Below, in pieces: positions 8,943 to 16,404 of a stretch of DNA of 64,000 nt. The stretch's first letter is position 1. Each line of letters opens with the position of its first letter. Position numbers and translations under genes: made by a program. This DNA is from Thermobifida fusca NBRC 14071 = JCM 3263 (lineage in GTDB: Bacteria > Actinomycetota > Actinomycetes > Streptosporangiales > Streptosporangiaceae), in NCBI RefSeq assembly GCF_001592045.1, contig NZ_BCWB01000040.1, positions 40,651 to 104,650 of the forward strand. The letters run 5' to 3'. A model generated the notes under the pieces. That model was not told the origin of the DNA. It did not search any database and saw nothing but the letters and a program-made list of their open reading frames with translations.

Positions 8943-9116
8943 ATGACGAAGTGGGAGTACGCGACTGTGCCGTTGTTGTCGCACGCAACCAAGCAAATTC
9001 TGGACAATTGGGGCGAAGACGGGTGGGAATTGGTCACGGTGATCCCCGGCCCCACGATCGGCGATGACCCGCGCAACCAGCAGTTGGTCGCCTACCTGAA
9101 GCGCGAGAAGAAATGA
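8943..9116 (+). CDS. Small DUF4177-like protein
   Basis: The 57-residue product begins MTKWEYATVPLL and contains ILDNWGEDGWELVTVIPG, the core of the DUF4177 family (WEY, LN..G..GWE). Function is unknown. It starts 7 bases after TAAGGT (8930-8935) without a Shine-Dalgarno and overlaps the RidA gene by four bases (ATGA). In mycobacteria a similar small protein (Rv3678A) sits in the same position between the ArsA-like and RidA genes. Confidence 0.88.
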   Translation: MTKWEYATVPLLSHATKQILDNWGEDGWELVTVIPGPTIGDDPRNQQLVAYLKREKK

Positions 9117-9580
9117 CGACGAAGACCCCTGAGACACGATTGGCGGAGCTCGGGCACACCCTGCCCGAGGTGGTCCCTCCCGTGGCCGCATACCTGCCGA
9201 CCGTGCGCAGCGGGAGCCACGTCTACGTCTCCGGGCAGCTTCCGGTGGTCGGCGGGGAGCTCCGTGCGACCGGCAAAGTGGGGGCCGACGTCGACCCGGA
9301 GCAGGCCAAGGAGCTGGCCGCGGTGTGCGCGTTGAACGCGATCGCCGCCATCAAAGCCGAGGTGGGCGAACTGTCCCGGGTGAAACGCGTGGTCAAGGTC
9401 GTGGGATTCGTGGCCAGCGACCCGTCGTTCACCGGCCAGCCGCAGGTCATCAATGAGGCCAGTGAACTGTTCACCGAGGTGTTCGGCGAAGCCGGCAAGC
9501 ATGCGCGTAGCGCGGTGGGTGTGGCCGTGCTCCCGTTGAACGCCCCGGTCGAGGTTGAGGTGATCGTCGAGGTCGACTAG
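9113..9580 (+). CDS. RidA/YjgF-family protein
   Basis: This 155-residue protein is a RidA-superfamily member, the group that hydrolyses reactive enamine/imine intermediates produced by PLP enzymes. Recognisable features are the SGSHVYVSGQLP strand, the VGADVDPEQAKELAAVCALNAIAAI helix region (read here in outline) and the C-terminal LPLNAPVEVEVIVE strand. I do not see the catalytic Arg of archetypal RidA in its usual R-[C/N] context near residue 105; the sequence there is GQPQVINEASEL, so deaminase activity should not be assumed. The start overlaps the upstream stop by four bases. Confidence 0.88.
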   Translation: MTTKTPETRLAELGHTLPEVVPPVAAYLPTVRSGSHVYVSGQLPVVGGELRATGKVGADVDPEQAKELAAVCALNAIAAIKAEVGELSRVKRVVKVVGFVASDPSFTGQPQVINEASELFTEVFGEAGKHARSAVGVAVLPLNAPVEVEVIVEVD

Positions 9581-9626
9581 TCCGGTCCGACCAGGCAACG
9601 TCACCGTCCCCCGGGGAGGAGGCTCC

Positions 9627-10559
9627 GTGTCAGCGAACCATTCAGAATGCCGGCGGGAAGAAGAGGAGAAGCCTTCCTCCGCTCCCGTGTCTCCCTCCGA
9701 AGAAGCGACTCTCTCGGAGGGTGAGGTCATCCGCCACCTTGGCAGCGGCGAGATCACTCCCCGCATGTGGGACGTGCTCGCGGGGCGGGTGACTCCGGTG
9801 CGGCCTCGGGACGCCGCGACCGTGCTGCTGGTGCGTCAGGCAGATCGAGGTCTCGAGGTGTACCTGCTGCGGCGGGTCGCTTCGATGCGGTTCGCTCCGG
9901 GCATGTACGCCTTCCCCGGGGGGTCGGTGGATCCGCGGGACAGCGACCACACGATCCGCTGGAGCGGGCCGCCGCCCCGGGAGTGGGCTCGCGCGTTCGG
10001 GGCGGACGAGGCACTGGCGCGCGCCCTCGTCTGCGCGGCGGTACGGGAAACCTTTGAAGAGTCCGGGGTGCTGCTGGCCGGTCCCTCCGAGAATGAAGTG
10101 GTAGCCGATACGCGGGGGGACGACTGGGAGGAAGACCGGCAGGCGCTGCTCAACCGTTCCCTGTCGCTCGCGGAACTGCTTGACCGGCGAGGGCTGGTGC
10201 TCCGCTCGGATCTACTGTGTCCGTGGGCGCGGTGGATCACCCCGGCGATGGAGCCGCGCCGCTACGACACCAGGTTCTTTGTCGCGGTCCTGCCGGAAGG
10301 CCAGCAGCCTCGCGACGTGGGCGGGGAAGCCGACCATGTCACGTGGATGTCCCCGGAGGAGGCGGTGCGGCAGTGGCGGGCGGGGCAGTTGGCGATGCTG
10401 CCGCCCACGGTGGCCAACCTGAAGAGCCTCATCGGATACGCCACACCTGAGGAGGTGTTGGCCGCGGAACGGGAGATCGTTCCGGTGCAACCGGAGTTCC
10501 GGAAGTCTGCGGGGGGAATCACACTGATCGTTCCCGATGGTGTTGATTATCCGTTCTGA
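9627..10559 (+). CDS. NUDIX hydrolase
   Basis: The 310-residue product contains a Nudix fold with FPGGSVD followed, after an insertion, by the box residues RETFEESGVLL. The long spacing between the GG and REUxEE halves is seen in NUDT8/NUDT19-like and related actinobacterial proteins. It is expected to cleave nucleoside-diphosphate-linked substrates; the actual substrate is unknown. GTG 9627 follows GGGGAGGAGG at good spacing. Its stop overlaps the start of the metallo-beta-lactamase-fold gene by one base (TGATG). Confidence 0.88.
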   Translation: MSANHSECRREEEEKPSSAPVSPSEEATLSEGEVIRHLGSGEITPRMWDVLAGRVTPVRPRDAATVLLVRQADRGLEVYLLRRVASMRFAPGMYAFPGGSVDPRDSDHTIRWSGPPPREWARAFGADEALARALVCAAVRETFEESGVLLAGPSENEVVADTRGDDWEEDRQALLNRSLSLAELLDRRGLVLRSDLLCPWARWITPAMEPRRYDTRFFVAVLPEGQQPRDVGGEADHVTWMSPEEAVRQWRAGQLAMLPPTVANLKSLIGYATPEEVLAAEREIVPVQPEFRKSAGGITLIVPDGVDYPF

Positions 10560-11413
10560 TGGACCCCCTAGTCGGGCATGCCGCGAAAAGAGGTGCGATG
10601 AGGATCGACGGTTCCGGGACGCTGCGCGCAAGTTGCGTTCTCTGCCCGAATCCCGGCCCGATGACGCTCGACGGAACGAACACGTGGATACTGCGGGAGC
10701 CTGGCGCCCGCAACGTGCTGGTGGTCGACCCCGGACCCCATCACGAACGGCACCTGGAGCGTGTTGCGCGCATGGTGCAAGAGCAGGGATCCCAGGTCAC
10801 CCAGGCCCTGCTCACCCACGGCCATGCCGACCACGCCGCGGGGGCACGGTACTTCTCCGAGCTGACCGGCTGCCGTGTGCGCGCGGTCGATCCGGCGCAT
10901 CGCATCAGCGGGGACGGGCTCGACGACGGAGAAGTGGTCGAAGCAGACGGACTGCGGGTACGGGTGCTGCGCACGCCCGGGCACACCGCGGACTCGGTGA
11001 GCTTCCACCTGCCTGCGGACGACGTCGTCCTCACCGGGGACACCGTGCTGGGGCGGGGCACCACGGTGATCGTCGGAGAAGACGGCGGAGACCTGGGCGA
11101 CTATTTGAATTCCCTGATTCGGCTGCGTGACCTGGTGGACAGCGCGAACATCCGCGCCCTGCTGCCCGCGCACGGGCCCGTCTGCACGGATCCGCTGCGG
11201 AAGCTGAACTCTTACATCCAGCACCGCGAAGAGCGGCTAGGACAGATCCGTGACGCGGTGGCGGCCGGGGCGGACACGCTGGCCGAGATCGTGGACCGGG
11301 TGTACGCGGACGTGGATCCCGCGCTGCGTGCCGCGACCGAAGCGTCCGTCCGCGCCCAGGTGCGGTACCTCGTGGACCGCGGAGACGTTCCCGTGGAGGT
11401 TCTGGCGGACTGA
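10559..11413 (+). CDS. Metallo-beta-lactamase-fold hydrolase
   Basis: This protein of up to 284 residues has the metal signature THGHADHAAGA (HxHxDH), TPGHTADS, LTGDTVLG and a late HGPVC, matching the LACTB2/Rv3677-like branch, which carries a C-terminal winged-helix-like segment (here VDRVYADVDPALRAATEAS). LACTB2-like proteins are nucleases or thioester hydrolases; the substrate here is unknown. The start at 10559 would be coupled to the upstream stop, while ATG 10598 has a nearby AAGAGG and begins at family homology, so either is possible. Confidence 0.88.
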   Translation: MDPLVGHAAKRGAMRIDGSGTLRASCVLCPNPGPMTLDGTNTWILREPGARNVLVVDPGPHHERHLERVARMVQEQGSQVTQALLTHGHADHAAGARYFSELTGCRVRAVDPAHRISGDGLDDGEVVEADGLRVRVLRTPGHTADSVSFHLPADDVVLTGDTVLGRGTTVIVGEDGGDLGDYLNSLIRLRDLVDSANIRALLPAHGPVCTDPLRKLNSYIQHREERLGQIRDAVAAGADTLAEIVDRVYADVDPALRAATEASVRAQVRYLVDRGDVPVEVLAD

Positions 11414-11529
11414 GCCTGCCCGCGGCGCGGCCGGGCGGCACGGGCATGCCGAGCACACTCGACGTGCCGGGGTCGGCGGAGCGGCCGCTTCACCGGTGTT
11501 CCTACTGCGCGGAGGATGGTTGTCCGGCA

Positions 11530-11572
11530 CGGTCCGACCGCCCGACGCCGCGGGACTGAGGCGGTCGGACCG
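11530..11572. terminator. Bidirectional hairpin between convergent hydrolase and crp genes
   Basis: A perfect 13-bp inverted repeat (cggtccgaccgcc with its complement) spans a 17-base loop between two convergent genes. Confidence 0.75.
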
Positions 11573-11581
11573 GGGTCGAAG

Positions 11582-12268
11582 TCAGCGGGCGCGGCGACGC
11601 AGCCGTTCCACGTCGAGCAGGACCACGGCTTTGGCTTCGATCCGCAGCCAGCCGCGCAGCGCGAATTCGGCCAGCGCCTTGTTGACGGTTTCGCGTGACG
11701 CGCCCACGAACTGGGCCAGCTCTTCTTGCGTCAGGTCGTGGTGGACGTGGAGCCCGTCCTCGCTCTGCTTGCCGAAACGTTCCGCCAGGTCGAGCAGGGC
11801 CTTGGCGACACGGCCGGGAACGTCGGTGAAGACCAGGTCCGCCACCACGTCGTTGGTCCGCCGCAGTCGGGTGGCCAGCGCCTTCAGCAGGTGGACGGCG
11901 ACCTCGGGCTGCCGCATGATGAACGGCCGCAAGTCGTCGTGGCCCAGCCCGGCCAACACAGCGTCGGTTACCGCAACCGCGCTGGCCGTCCGCGGTCCCG
12001 GGTCGAACAGGGAGAGCTCACCCAGCATTTCGCCCGGGCCGAGAACCGCCAGCAGGTTCTCACGGCCGTCAGCGGACTTGCGGGTGAGTTTGACCTTTCC
12101 GCTGAGCATGACGTAGAGACGGTCACCCTCGTCTCCCTCGGAGAAGAGTGTCTGGCCCCGGCCGAGTCGCACCTCGGTGATGGAAGAACGCAGCGCGGCC
12201 GCGCCTTCTTCGTCAAGCGCCTCGAACAGGGGGGCCTTGCTCAGCACCTCGTTGGTCTCGTCCACCAT
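11582..12268 (-). CDS. crp: CRP/FNR-family cAMP-type transcription regulator
   Basis: The 228-residue protein has an N-terminal cyclic-nucleotide fold (GDRLYVMLSGKVKLTR, GEMLGELSLFDPGPRTASAVA) and a C-terminal winged helix with recognition helix around VGASRETVNKALAEFALRGW. It is very close to mycobacterial Crp (Rv3676) and corynebacterial GlxR. I chose ATG 12268 because GAGGAGG is immediately upstream; the open frame continues to 12349 but that extension contains a putative operator. Candidate binding sites are present upstream of its own gene and of the pectate lyase. Confidence 0.95.
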   Translation of the reverse strand: MVDETNEVLSKAPLFEALDEEGAAALRSSITEVRLGRGQTLFSEGDEGDRLYVMLSGKVKLTRKSADGRENLLAVLGPGEMLGELSLFDPGPRTASAVAVTDAVLAGLGHDDLRPFIMRQPEVAVHLLKALATRLRRTNDVVADLVFTDVPGRVAKALLDLAERFGKQSEDGLHVHHDLTQEELAQFVGASRETVNKALAEFALRGWLRIEAKAVVLLDVERLRRRAR

Positions 12269-12295
12269 TCCTCCTCGCAGCCTGACCGTCAACAG

Positions 12296-12311
12296 TGTGA
12301 CGCACATCGCA
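12296..12311. promoter_or_regulatory. Candidate CRP operator upstream of crp
   Basis: TGTGA-cgcaca-TCGCA differs at one position from the CRP consensus TGTGA-N6-TCACA. It lies 28-43 bases upstream of the crp start codon, a position that would suit autorepression. Confidence 0.5.
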
Positions 12312-12517
12312 CAAGCTGTGAAACCGGCGTGTTCCCTGGTGGACCCCACCGGGGGTACGAGCAGCTCGTCACAGCCGACGTCAGCACTTCGATCCTAGTT
12401 GTTTCTCGAGGGCGTGGCTGCGGACTCCGCTGGAGTGCCGGGAGGAAACCGCGGATAACACAGCCTGAGGCTGTCGCGGAATCCCGCGCTGACCGGGCAC
12501 GAAGCAGAAAAGATACG

Positions 12518-12523
12518 TAGGCT
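12518..12523 (+). promoter_or_regulatory. Leaderless -10 box for nth
   Basis: TAGGCT (TANNNT) ends 6 bases before the GTG start at 12530, and no Shine-Dalgarno is present. Confidence 0.55.
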
Positions 12524-12529
12524 GGAACA

Positions 12530-13306
12530 GTGTCCCGCAACGTATACACTGCTTCCTCCTCCCCCGGTGCTAGCGGCGACGCGTCCGCAGCGGAGCGCGA
12601 CACGCCCACGGGTGAGACTCGCCTCGCTTTGATGAGACGTTCCCGACAAATCAACCGGGAATTGGCGCGAATGTATCCCGACGCGCACTGTGAGCTTGAT
12701 TTCACTACCCCCCTCGAACTCCTGGTAGCCACCATCCTGTCGGCCCAGTGCACGGACCGGAGGGTCAACAAGGTGACCCCCGTGTTGTTCGCCCGCTACC
12801 GCTCTGCAGCCGACTATGCTTCGGCCAACCAGGAGGAGCTCGAAAACATCATCCGCTCCACTGGCTTCTACCGCACCAAGGCGCGCAACATCATCGCGCT
12901 TGGCCAGCGGTTGTGCGACGAACACGGCGGAGAAGTTCCCGACCGGTTGGAAGACTTGGTGAAACTGCCGGGTGTGGGCCGCAAGACCGCCAACGTGGTG
13001 CTGGGCAACGCCTTCGGTGTTCCCGGCCTCACCGTCGACACCCACTTCGGACGGCTTGTGCGCCGCTTCGGGATGACCCGGCAGACCGACCCGGTGAAAG
13101 TGGAACAGGAGATCGCTGCCCTGTTCCCGCCCGAGGAGTGGACGATGCTATCCCACCGGCTCATCTGGCACGGGCGCCGAGTCTGCCATGCCCGCCGCCC
13201 CGCGTGCGGTGCCTGCGAACTCCAGCACCTGTGCCCCTCCTACGGTGAAGGACCGGTGGACGAGGAGACCGCGCGGCGGCTGGTACGGACGGGGCCGTTC
13301 TCATGA
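12530..13306 (+). CDS. nth: Endonuclease III (DNA glycosylase/AP lyase)
   Basis: The 258-residue enzyme removes oxidised pyrimidines and nicks abasic sites. It has the helix-hairpin-helix motif [14 protein letters not shown] containing the catalytic Lys, the catalytic Asp in VDTHF, and a C-terminal 4Fe-4S site C-x6-C-x2-C-x5-C in [17 protein letters not shown]. About 40 N-terminal residues before homology are low complexity and could be dispensable. It begins a tightly packed operon: its stop overlaps the next NUDIX gene by four bases (ATGA). Confidence 0.97.
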   Translation: MSRNVYTASSSPGASGDASAAERDTPTGETRLALMRRSRQINRELARMYPDAHCELDFTTPLELLVATILSAQCTDRRVNKVTPVLFARYRSAADYASANQEELENIIRSTGFYRTKARNIIALGQRLCDEHGGEVPDRLEDLVKLPGVGRKTANVVLGNAFGVPGLTVDTHFGRLVRRFGMTRQTDPVKVEQEIAALFPPEEWTMLSHRLIWHGRRVCHARRPACGACELQHLCPSYGEGPVDEETARRLVRTGPFS

Positions 13307-13968
13307 GACCGCAGATCACTACTCCGGAATGGCTGCTGTCACTGACCGAGGCCGCGAAGCGGATGCCGGTGCCCGTCGAGATGCGGCCCCCAGCTTCCGG
13401 TGGGCGCAGCTCCGCGGTCCTGCTGCTGTTCGGGGAAGGCGAAGCCGGGCCCGACGTACTCCTCATCCAACGCAACACGGGGCTGCGGCGCCACTCGGGG
13501 CAGCCCGCCTTCCCCGGAGGGGCGCTCGAACCGCAGGACGCCGGGCCAGTGGACTGTGCCCTGCGGGAAGCCGAAGAGGAAACGGGGGTGGTCCGCGACG
13601 GAGTCCACGTGCTCGGCACCCTGCCGGAGTTCTACATTCCTCCCACAGGGTTCCGCGTCACCCCTGTGCTGGCGTGGTGGCACACCCCTTCTGAAGTGCG
13701 TGCCGTCGACACAGACGAAGTCGCCTCGGTGACCCGTGTCCCCATCGCAGAGCTCGCCGACCCGGCCAACCGGGTGCGTACAGTGCTGTCCAACGGGCGC
13801 ACCGGCCCGGCGTTCCGGGTGCGCGGCATGCTGGTGTGGGGATTCACCGCTGGGATACTGGATCGTCTGCTCGTGTTGGGCGGGTGGGAACGGCCGTGGC
13901 GTGACCAGAATGTGGAAGTCATCGACGTGTTCCGACCCGTGGCCCGAGACGGTGGCGGCACACCTTAA
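13303..13968 (+). CDS. CoA-pyrophosphatase-type NUDIX hydrolase
   Basis: This 221-residue protein has the signature [19 protein letters not shown] followed by the Nudix box ending REAEEETGV. The (L)LR-x-H-x-GQ-x-AFPGG element is typical of the CoA diphosphatase (NudL/UPF0035) group, which hydrolyses CoA to phosphopantetheine and 3',5'-ADP. It is coupled to nth by a four-base overlap, and the same pair occurs in mycobacteria (Rv3674c region). Confidence 0.9.
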   Translation: MRPQITTPEWLLSLTEAAKRMPVPVEMRPPASGGRSSAVLLLFGEGEAGPDVLLIQRNTGLRRHSGQPAFPGGALEPQDAGPVDCALREAEEETGVVRDGVHVLGTLPEFYIPPTGFRVTPVLAWWHTPSEVRAVDTDEVASVTRVPIAELADPANRVRTVLSNGRTGPAFRVRGMLVWGFTAGILDRLLVLGGWERPWRDQNVEVIDVFRPVARDGGGTP

Positions 13969-14000
13969 AACAACCTTGGGGACAGCGGAGAGGAGCGGGT

Positions 14001-15179
14001 GTGCTGGACGCGATCCTCGTCGTGCTCATTATCGTCTTCGCGATCTCGGGCTACCGGCAGGGGTTCATTGTCGGAGTCCTGAGTTTTGTGGGCTTCATCG
14101 GCGGGGGAGTCCTGGCTGCGCTCGGCGCGCCTCCGGTCATCCAAGCGTTCGTCCCCAACCCCACGCAGCAGGCGCTCATCGCGATCGCGATGGTGTTCCT
14201 GTTCGCCGCGCTCGGCCAGTTCTTCACTTCCTATCTGGGCGCGCTCATCCGCAACCGGGTCACGTGGAACTCGGCGCGGATCCTCGACGCCATGGGCGGG
14301 GCCCTGGTGAGCACCCTGTCGGTGCTGCTGGTGTCCTGGCTGGTGGGGAGCGCCGTCGCTAACTCGATGATTCCTCTGGTCACCGAGCAGGTGCAGAATT
14401 CGCGGATCCTGCGGACGGTGGACCGGGTCATGCCTGATCCGGCGCAGACCTGGTTTTCCACCTTCCGCAGGATCGTCGACCAGAGCGCTTTCCCGCAGGT
14501 CTTCAGCGGGTTGGGCACCAGCGAGCCCGCGGAGGTCGCGGAACCCGACCCGTCGGTGCTCAACACTGAAGAGCTGCGGCGGGCAAGCCAGAGCGTCGTC
14601 AAAGTGCTGGGGAACGCGCCCTCCTGCCAGCGTCGGGTCGAAGGCACCGGGTTCGTCTACGCGCACGAGCGTGTCATGACGAACGCGCACGTGGTGGCCG
14701 GGGTGGAAGAGGAGCTGCGGATCGTCACCCGGGACGGTACCCAGTACGAGGCGATCGTGGTCCTCTACGACCCCCAACAGGATCTTGCGGTGCTCGCCGT
14801 GCCCGGTCTCGACTTGGAGCCGCTGGAATTCGAAATGCAGGCGAAGAAAGGCGACGACGCGGTCGTCGCCGGTTTCCCCCGGGACAGCGGGTTCACCGTG
14901 GTCCCCGCCCGGATCCGCGCCGAGCAGACCGCACGGGGACCCGACTTCTACCACTCCCAGCAGGTGAGCCGGGAAATCTACCAGGTGCGCGCGGTGATCC
15001 AGCCGGGAAACTCTGGGGGGCCGCTGCTCTCACCCCGGGGAACCGTGTACGGGGTGGTGTTCGCGGCCGCCACCAATGACGAAGAAACCGGTTACGTGTT
15101 GACCGCAGAAGAGGTTGCCGCGAACGCGGAAGCGGGAATCCGCGCTACCACGCCGGTGTCCACTCAGGAATGCGACTAG
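14001..15179 (+). CDS. MarP-type membrane serine protease (CvpA + trypsin-like)
   Basis: The 392-residue protein has an N-terminal CvpA domain with four predicted membrane helices (residues about 1-125) and a periplasmic chymotrypsin-like protease. The catalytic triad is visible as His in MTNAHVVAG, Asp in DPQQDLAVL and Ser in QPGNSGGPL. Cysteines in APSCQRR and the C-terminal STQECD match the disulfide described for mycobacterial MarP, a protease needed for acid and oxidative stress resistance. The GTG at 14001 follows GGAGAGGAG. It is the last gene of the nth operon. Confidence 0.93.
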   Translation: MLDAILVVLIIVFAISGYRQGFIVGVLSFVGFIGGGVLAALGAPPVIQAFVPNPTQQALIAIAMVFLFAALGQFFTSYLGALIRNRVTWNSARILDAMGGALVSTLSVLLVSWLVGSAVANSMIPLVTEQVQNSRILRTVDRVMPDPAQTWFSTFRRIVDQSAFPQVFSGLGTSEPAEVAEPDPSVLNTEELRRASQSVVKVLGNAPSCQRRVEGTGFVYAHERVMTNAHVVAGVEEELRIVTRDGTQYEAIVVLYDPQQDLAVLAVPGLDLEPLEFEMQAKKGDDAVVAGFPRDSGFTVVPARIRAEQTARGPDFYHSQQVSREIYQVRAVIQPGNSGGPLLSPRGTVYGVVFAAATNDEETGYVLTAEEVAANAEAGIRATTPVSTQECD

Positions 15180-15235
15180 GCGCACCGCTGCCATGGCGGA
15201 TTTGTGTGGTGCTTGAGGGGACGGGGGAAGGAATT

Positions 15236-15262
15236 ACGGGCGTCTCACCATGAGACGCCCGT
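15236..15262. terminator. Bidirectional hairpin between convergent protease and anti-sigma genes
   Basis: A perfect 12-bp stem (acgggcgtctca and its complement) with a 3-base loop sits between the convergent genes. Confidence 0.85.
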
Positions 15263-15278
15263 GGACGTGCGGAAGGCG

Positions 15279-15824
15279 TCAGTCGAGTCCATGCGCCTCG
15301 GAGATGTCCGCCTCGTTACTGGCCAACGGCCAGCTCATGCGGATCACCGTGCCGTTCTCGCTGGGTTCGATACTCACCTCGTCAGCCAAACCGCGGATGA
15401 CGGCAAGGCCGACATCAGGTGACAATCCGCCGAACCCGCCTGAGGTGAGGGATTCACCGAGCGAAGCGTGCGGCCCGCCCTCGAAACCGTTGAACGCTGG
15501 AGCGCCGTTCTCCTTGGCTGGGGCGTGGTCGGAAACGACCACTTCGAAGCGGCCGGAACGGCTGCCGTTGATCCGATCGGGACCTGAGGGGCCACCGGGT
15601 CCCGTCGGGCCGGAACTGTCGATCAACTCCAGCTTGATCGGCTGGTCGGGGCAGTGGGTGCGATGAGCCTCCACGGCGCGGGAGCACGCCTCGCCCACGG
15701 CCAGGCGAATCTCGTCGAGGGTCGACTCGCTGACACCCGCCCGCCGGGCCACGGCCGTAGCCATGAGCCTGGCGGTGCGGACATGCGCGGGCAGCGCGCT
15801 AATCGTGAGTTGGACAACCGCCAT
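15279..15824 (-). CDS. BldG-associated anti-sigma factor (HATPase, RsbW-like)
   Basis: The 181-residue product is a GHKL ATPase-fold protein of the RsbW/SpoIIAB type: a first helix ending LDEIRLAVGEACSRAVEAH and a late GLAVIRGLADEVSIE glycine box. Its position just after bldG matches the Streptomyces arrangement (SCO3548-SCO3549). Kinase-active family members have Asn in the N-box (EAxxNAV); here that position is Arg (EACSRAV), so Mg-ATP binding and phosphorylation of BldG by this protein are doubtful. A Gly/Pro-rich insertion (about residues 72-82) splits the domain. Confidence 0.85.
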   Translation of the reverse strand: MAVVQLTISALPAHVRTARLMATAVARRAGVSESTLDEIRLAVGEACSRAVEAHRTHCPDQPIKLELIDSSGPTGPGGPSGPDRINGSRSGRFEVVVSDHAPAKENGAPAFNGFEGGPHASLGESLTSGGFGGLSPDVGLAVIRGLADEVSIEPSENGTVIRMSWPLASNEADISEAHGLD

Positions 15825-15831
15825 CGTTGGC

Positions 15832-16182
15832 TTACGACTGCTTCGACTTGCGCTTGTCGATGGCCTCCTGCACCGACTCGTAGATACCGAAGACCTTGGT
15901 CAGACCGGTGATCCGGAAGATCTTCAGGATCCGCTCCTGGGTGCAGACCAAGTCCAGGGTGCCGTCGTGGGCCCGCACGCGCTTGAGACCGCCCACAAGC
16001 ACACCGAGCCCGGTCGAGTCGAGGAACTCCACCTTCTCCATGTTGACGATGAGGTGGTGGTGGCCCTTGTTCACCAGGTCGATGAGGAGCTCTCGCAGGC
16101 GAGGCGCCGTATAGACGTCGATTTCCCCTTCGACGACGACCTCGGTGTCGTCTTGGGTGTGGTGATCAAGCTTCAAGTCCAC
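15832..16182 (-). CDS. bldG: Anti-anti-sigma factor BldG
   Basis: The 116-residue STAS-domain protein contains [16 protein letters not shown], the phosphorylatable [20 protein letters not shown] (Ser56) and [19 protein letters not shown], almost identical in motif to Streptomyces BldG. In the partner-switching model, unphosphorylated BldG sequesters an anti-sigma factor and so releases a sigma factor controlling development or stress. The gene lies 7 bases upstream of its partner and is divergent from the helicase gene, as in Streptomyces. Confidence 0.96.
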   Translation of the reverse strand: MDLKLDHHTQDDTEVVVEGEIDVYTAPRLRELLIDLVNKGHHHLIVNMEKVEFLDSTGLGVLVGGLKRVRAHDGTLDLVCTQERILKIFRITGLTKVFGIYESVQEAIDKRKSKQS

Positions 16183-16404
16183 TGGTCCTCCAGCACCGAA
16201 CAGCGAAAACTCGCGAGGGATCCTCTGCCGGGCGTTACCCTCTCCGGACGAAATTCAATCACGCCAGGCTGTTGTATCTATGGCAAAGTCAAGAAAACCA
16301 CGCCGTAGCGCCAGTCGTACCCCCAGATGTCACACTGAAATCGTTCAGCTATCAACTGCGGTCCCGAATAACCAAGGCGCACGATCCTGTGGAGGGTGTC
16401 GGGT

